Shown piece by piece: positions 52,801 to 55,981 of a DNA stretch of 55,981 bases. Below the pieces are notes generated by a model that worked only from the letters and a program-made list of their open reading frames with translations, had not been told where the DNA came from and searched no databases. Numbering within the stretch: the first letter of the stretch is position 1; the number at the start of each line of letters is the position of its first letter. Origin of the DNA: Bacteroidales bacterium (GTDB taxonomy: Bacteria > Bacteroidota > Bacteroidia > Bacteroidales > JAFGUD01); the NCBI GenBank assembly GCA_016936595.1, contig JAFGXO010000179.1:1-55981 (forward strand), in the 5' to 3' direction. Made by a program: the position numbers and the translations under genes.

Positions 52801-54488
52801 TGAAATTTGTTTATGATAATTCAATAAAAACAAAATCTATATTTGAAATAGAAAATAGAATTATTACTAAAACCGGAAAAATAAAATTCGTCAAACAAAA
52901 AGCTGACCATGAATTTGATAAAACAGGCAAACTAATATATTCAAGAGGTGTATTTATTGATATTACAGATGCTAAAAAAGCTCAATTAAATATTATCGAA
53001 AGAGATAAGTATATAAAAGCTATTAATAATATTACTTATTTGTTGCTTAATAAAAAAGATGATAATGTATTTAATGCAATAGTTGACATATTAAAAAAAC
53101 AACTAAATGTGAATAACATTACTATCTTTAAAAACATTTCCGAAAATATTGAAACAATAAAAATTCATAAAGTAGCTGAATTTTTAAATTTCAATAAAAC
53201 TTCTAAAAAAGATGTTTTTACTATTTTACCAAAAATAGCTGAAAAACTTTGTTATGGAGATATTATTATTGAAAAGCTCGAGAATATTGACCGTATTAAT
53301 GAAACAATTATAAAAGATGAAAAAATATCTTGTTTTTTAGCAGCTCCAATTTTAACTAACCGAAAACTATGGGGGTTAATGCGTTTTGATATTTATGAAA
53401 AAAATAAAAAATGGAACGACACTGAAATTAGTTTTATTAAAACTGTCTCGCAAGATTTATCTCAGCATTTAGAACGAGTTGAAGCTGAAAATGCCCTAAA
53501 AGAAAGCGAAAAAAAATTCCGTTCTCTTGTTCAGTCTCAAGGTGAAGGTGTTGCAATTACCGATATGAAAGAAAATTTTGTTTTTGCAAATCCTGCTGCT
53601 CTAAGTATTTTTGGTGTTGATAAAGAAGGACTTATTGGCAAAAATTTAAAAGAATTTGTAAATAAACAACAGTGGAATAAAATTTTGGATGAAAGTAAAA
53701 AAAGAGCTTCTAAGCTTAAAAGCACTTATGAAATTACTATCCAAAAACCAACCGGTCAAGCTGTAATTTTGCTTGTAACAGCTACTCCTCATTTTAGCAT
53801 TAACAATCATGTAGTTGGAACATTGGGGATTTTTAGAGATATAACTAAATTTAGAGAACAAGAAAAAGAATTAAAACAAGCATTAGAACTTAAAAATATT
53901 TTGCTAAAAGAAGTTCATCATCGGGTTAAAAATAATCTTCAAACTATTAAAAGCTTACTTTTTCAACAACAATATATATCTGAAAATCAAACTGTTAAAG
54001 CTGTTTTGCAAGACAGCATGAACCGTGTTGCTTCAATGGCTCTTATTCATGAACAAATATATAAATCTGAAAATTTAGATAAAATTGATGTTAAGAAATA
54101 CATTGTTAATTTTTCTAATCAATTATTTAGTTCTTACAGAAAACCAGGCAGTAATATAAGTTTAAACACAAATATTGATAACAGCTCTCTTTTATTGGAC
54201 GAAGCTATTCCAATGGCTCTTATCTTAAACGAACTTTTATCTAATGCTTTTAAGTATGCATTTATAGAAAGAAGTTCCGGAAATATTTATATCGAATTTA
54301 AAGAAATTAATAAAAAACGAAAATTAATTGTTGCAGATAATGGAGTTGGTTTACCTAAAGATTTTAATATTGATAATACAAAAACATTAGGAATGCAAAT
54401 AATAAAAAACATTGCTACACGACAACTAAAAGGAAGTTTAAATATTAATACAACTACCGAAGGAACAAATTTTGAAATAATTTTTTAA
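49866..54488 (+). CDS. multi-PAS sensor histidine kinase (HisKA_2 type)
   Basis: This 1540-residue protein contains at least seven PAS domains in series (for example beginning near residues 55, 175, 310, 430, 550, 680, 795 and 915), a GAF-like segment (about 1035-1205), a further PAS domain (about 1215-1340), a HisKA_2 dimerisation domain with VHHRVKNNLQ (phospho-acceptor His at 1351/1352) and a HATPase_c domain with ALILNELLSNAFKYAF and VADNGVGLP. There is no membrane helix, so it senses cytosolic signals, probably redox, ligand or partner binding. It starts 5 bp after the CheB-CheR gene and is followed 12 bp later by a receiver-kinase gene. The domain boundaries are approximate. Confidence 0.9.
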   Translation: MDKNTYKKLEDKALKKYHDKNIDVTKLSKDEIVKAFQSLEIHQIELEMQNEELILVQKKLHETQQYYFNLFNSAPVGYLEINSDFKIIEANLTFSELINTEKNKIINSYFTNFICEDFQDDFYLALKNPQTKSMVLKIKNITNLNIWAKIDVLFKKNSQTYFLTISDITDLKIANQEKLENEKRYKHLFDSSPLGILVCNTKGDILNINKSALDILGSKSASESINNINIITNKATRKYGLSDVFLKCINEKQIKFIEKNYTSTWGKTAYLSAYLSPFINEYTNDLNIYITLEDITKRKQAEEKSTMLSNIVEQATTTIVTTDLDGNITYVNKAFENLTGYSYNEAIGQNPRILNAGKQSKNFFIELWDTILSGNVWKGEFINKKKNGEEFYEEALISPLIEENGTISGFFAVKKDITLRKIAENKLKESEEKYTILFEKSTIPTVLVNEDGGIAYFNEKAYKTLEYSKDEFAKLYLSDIDIYEKISDVKKRLSEISKKGYVEFETIHKTKNGNFLNIFVTSTLIKISGVKYYLSTFVDITHRITVEKKLKESEEKFRAIYEQASAGIIIANIDSKITDINPMMCQIIGYSKNELLALSVREIIHPDDVVLDYKRITKTIDAGEIKKTIQKRFIGKNGNTIWANVSIRVKKDEKNNPVGVILVIADITPQKNAENLLKENQKRLDLILNSFTEPVYVVSSDHKVIFANKAMKKQYGQKIFHQHCHKTIFDSSQECNWCGFNSLNSNNRVKTFELFFDRENKYKEVTNILLDNGNKLTVFHDITDLKKAQAEIKENEQKYIAIFEKALNPILVIDKDGFIVQFNEVAYKQLGYSKEEYSKLHISDIDLNDASEVVKERLQYIKKHRSFSFETKHITKSGEILDVFVKTSVIYIKNELFYLAIFDDVTPIKKAEEEIKNYSQKLKEAQKLSQMGNWELDYINNKLFFSDEICRILETNLQNTYNTYDTFLNFVYQQDKEMVKFVYDNSIKTKSIFEIENRIITKTGKIKFVKQKADHEFDKTGKLIYSRGVFIDITDAKKAQLNIIERDKYIKAINNITYLLLNKKDDNVFNAIVDILKKQLNVNNITIFKNISENIETIKIHKVAEFLNFNKTSKKDVFTILPKIAEKLCYGDIIIEKLENIDRINETIIKDEKISCFLAAPILTNRKLWGLMRFDIYEKNKKWNDTEISFIKTVSQDLSQHLERVEAENALKESEKKFRSLVQSQGEGVAITDMKENFVFANPAALSIFGVDKEGLIGKNLKEFVNKQQWNKILDESKKRASKLKSTYEITIQKPTGQAVILLVTATPHFSINNHVVGTLGIFRDITKFREQEKELKQALELKNILLKEVHHRVKNNLQTIKSLLFQQQYISENQTVKAVLQDSMNRVASMALIHEQIYKSENLDKIDVKKYIVNFSNQLFSSYRKPGSNISLNTNIDNSSLLLDEAIPMALILNELLSNAFKYAFIERSSGNIYIEFKEINKKRKLIVADNGVGLPKDFNIDNTKTLGMQIIKNIATRQLKGSLNINTTTEGTNFEIIF

Positions 54489-54500
54489 CTTGCTTTTATT

Positions 54501-55595
54501 ATGGATCAAATAAAAATACTTATTATCGAAGATAATTTCATCACTCTTAGAGAAATAGAAATTAGGATAAAACAAATGGGCTATATGAACACCGAAACTG
54601 CCGTTACCGGTGAAGAAGCTTTAGAAAAAATTGAAACTTTTATTCCTAATCTTGTTGTAACTGATATTAATTTAGGTAAAGGTATTGATGGCATAGAAAC
54701 AGCTAAGAGAATTCGCCAAAAAATAGATGTTCCAATTATTTATCTTACTGCCTACGACGACGACGATACGCTTGCTAAAGCTAATATTAACGAACCTTAT
54801 GCTTATTTAGTTAAACCTTTGCAAGAAAGAGATTTACGTATATCAATAAGCATTGCATTATACAAACATAAAACCGACAAAAAAATAAAAGAACTTGTTG
54901 CTACAAAAGATAGATTTTTTAACATAATTGCACATGATTTACGTAGCCCTTTTAACGCAATAATTGGGTTTAATGACTTAATGATCAATAATTTTGATAA
55001 AATTTCGGACGAAAAAAAAATATTATTTTTAAAAAATATTCACAAAACTTCATTAAATACATTAAAACTCCTTGAAAATCTTTTGGTTTGGGCTCGTTCA
55101 CAATCGGGTAAAGAAGATTTTGACCCCGTAATTTTTGAACTTAATACTTTGATTTTTGATAATGTGGAATTTGCTCTTAATTCAGCTAAAAGTAAAAATA
55201 TTTCACTTGATTTTGAAAATCCTTCTGACGTTATTATGGTTTTTGCTGATTTGAATATGGTTAATGTTATTTTAAGAAATCTTATCTCAAATGCAATAAA
55301 ATTTACACCTCATCAAGGAAAAATAACCATTACAATAGCCGAAATAAACAACCAAATTAGAGTAACCATTAAAGATTCCGGAATAGGAATTTCTGATGAA
55401 AACATTGAAAAATTATTTAAAATAGATCAAAATTTTACTCAAAATGGAACTGATAATGAAATTGGATCTGGTTTAGGTTTAATTTTAGTTCATGAATTTA
55501 TTGAAAAAAATAATGGTAAAATTTGGGTGCAAAGCAAAATAGATCACGGTAGTAGTTTTAATTTTACTTTACCCAAAAGTATTCCCTCTGAATAA
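54501..55595 (+). CDS. response regulator receiver-histidine kinase hybrid
   Basis: This 364-residue protein starts with a receiver domain (about residues 1-120): acidic pair E10-D11, phospho-acceptor D55, T83 and K105. A HisKA domain follows, with NIIAHDLRSPFNAIIG (H145), and then a HATPase_c domain with NLISNAIKFTP, DSGIGIS and GSGLGLILV. It can thus be phosphorylated by the upstream HisKA_2 kinase and then control its own histidine kinase output, a relay step. There is no DNA-binding domain, so the final output lies elsewhere. It is the last gene of the signalling operon. Confidence 0.92.
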   Translation: MDQIKILIIEDNFITLREIEIRIKQMGYMNTETAVTGEEALEKIETFIPNLVVTDINLGKGIDGIETAKRIRQKIDVPIIYLTAYDDDDTLAKANINEPYAYLVKPLQERDLRISISIALYKHKTDKKIKELVATKDRFFNIIAHDLRSPFNAIIGFNDLMINNFDKISDEKKILFLKNIHKTSLNTLKLLENLLVWARSQSGKEDFDPVIFELNTLIFDNVEFALNSAKSKNISLDFENPSDVIMVFADLNMVNVILRNLISNAIKFTPHQGKITITIAEINNQIRVTIKDSGIGISDENIEKLFKIDQNFTQNGTDNEIGSGLGLILVHEFIEKNNGKIWVQSKIDHGSSFNFTLPKSIPSE

Positions 55596-55707
55596 AAACT
55601 TTTGTTTTTTTGTGATTTAATGCTTATTAAATTTATTGATATTACTTATTAAGTATTATATTTCGCACTATTCATAAAAAAACAAAATTTAATTTTAAAT
55701 ATAAATA

Positions 55708-55743
55708 AAAAACCACAGAAACTATATTTTTTCTGTGGTTTTT
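55708..55743. terminator. bidirectional terminator at the end of the signalling operon
   Basis: A 14-bp stem (AAAAACCACAGAAA / TTTCTGTGGTTTTT) with an 8-base loop lies between the receiver-kinase gene and the convergent minus-strand gene. The A-rich and T-rich arms allow it to serve both directions. Confidence 0.88.
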
Positions 55744-55773
55744 AAAAATATTTTTATCAAAAGAGTAAAAGTT

Positions 55774-55981
55774 TTATCTATTTCCCGGTCTTCTTTGATT
55801 GTTATTTGTGCTACTTGAGTTCGTAGAACTACTTCTTGAATTGTTATTGTTCGGAGTAGTTGTTGTACTTCTACTGTTGTTATTGTTCGGAGTTGTAGTT
55901 CTGCTCGAATTGTAACTGCTGTTGTTATTGTTCGGAGTAGTAGTTCTGCTCGAATTGTAACTGCTGTTGTTATTGTTCGGA
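55774..55981 (-). CDS. C-terminal end of a protein with an Asn/Ser/Thr-rich repeat tail (partial)
   Basis: This minus-strand frame is open from the right edge of the window to a TAA at 55774-55776, giving about 69 codons; the start lies outside. The protein sequence is almost entirely Pro, Asn, Ser, Thr, Tyr and Arg, with units such as TPNNNNSSYNSSRTT, and ends NNQRRPGNR. Low-complexity tails of this type follow exported or DNA/RNA-binding domains in many Bacteroidota proteins. Nothing more can be said about the function from this fragment. Confidence 0.7.
   Translation of the reverse strand, partial: PNNNNSSYNSSRTTTPNNNNSSYNSSRTTTPNNNNSRSTTTTPNNNNSRSSSTNSSSTNNNQRRPGNR
55844..55981. repeat. 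36/45-bp coding tandem repeat
   Basis: The 12-mer TTATTGTTCGGA recurs at 55844, 55880, 55925 and 55970, at spacings of 36, 45 and 45 bp. The last two full 45-bp units are almost identical. The spacings are multiples of three, so the reading frame of the minus-strand gene is preserved; the array probably continues beyond the window. Confidence 0.9.

Noticed and set aside
46252-55595. classical chemotaxis operon
   Set aside because: CheB and CheR domains are present, but there is no CheA, CheW, CheY-only protein or receptor, so calling it a chemotaxis operon is not justified.

Overview
This window looks like chromosomal DNA from a low-GC member of the Bacteroidota, probably Bacteroidales-like. 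The evidence is a 286-residue primary sigma factor of the short Bacteroidota type, upstream sequences that repeatedly fit the Bacteroidota promoter pattern TTTG-N19-21-TAnnTTTG, almost no Shine-Dalgarno sequences, strongly AT-rich intergenic DNA, and families typical of that phylum (short AMP nucleosidase, class 3 ProRS, Wza/Wzc pair, GHL10 protein). I see no rRNA, tRNA, CRISPR array, insertion sequence or phage gene.

Layout. 1-3.6 kb: a minus-strand group with an M48 membrane protease, a metallophosphoesterase, a GNAT-like protein and a small ORF whose tail lies in a 29-bp repeat. 3.7-5.8 kb: three thioredoxin-fold proteins and a GroES without GroEL. 5.9-8.3 kb: rpoD, lpxK and an HU gene. 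8.6-11.9 kb: a Wza/Wzc-like polysaccharide export pair. 11.9-19.4 kb: mostly housekeeping genes (HAD phosphatase, cysS, dapB, panB, GHL10, Nudix, M14 peptidase). 19.4-25.6 kb: a SpoIIE-type phosphatase with a YfiR-like periplasmic region, a GT32 glycosyltransferase, an ATP-grasp protein and a SiaB-SiaC pair in which SiaB is duplicated in tandem. 25.6-32.5 kb: an NAD-kinase-like/SPFH pair, an SGNH hydrolase, a SirB1-like protein, a nucleoside phosphorylase and proS. 32.9-38.2 kb: an unusual ECF-like membrane/THEP1 NTPase fusion next to a DUF364 protein, then a hydroxyacyl-CoA dehydrogenase and an SCP-x-like thiolase. 38.4-40.9 kb: a second complete SiaB-SiaC-SiaA set. 41-46.2 kb: AMP nucleosidase, two exported proteins of unknown function and an SrfC-family P-loop protein. 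46.3-55.6 kb: three very large signalling genes (CheB-CheR-PAS, multi-PAS HisKA_2 kinase, receiver-histidine kinase). The window ends inside a minus-strand gene with an Asn/Ser/Thr-rich repeat tail.

How the genes work together. The most distinctive theme is signalling. Two SiaABC-type phospho-switches (PP2C phosphatase, GHKL-like kinase, phosphoprotein) lie about 14 kb apart, with no diguanylate cyclase (SiaD) anywhere in the window, so what they control is unknown. The two SiaC paralogues differ at the expected phospho-site (Thr68 versus Ser68). The second candidate for novelty is the ECF-like/THEP1 fusion beside a putative metal-chelation protein. All functions are inferred from motifs and family resemblance read by eye; no database search was run.
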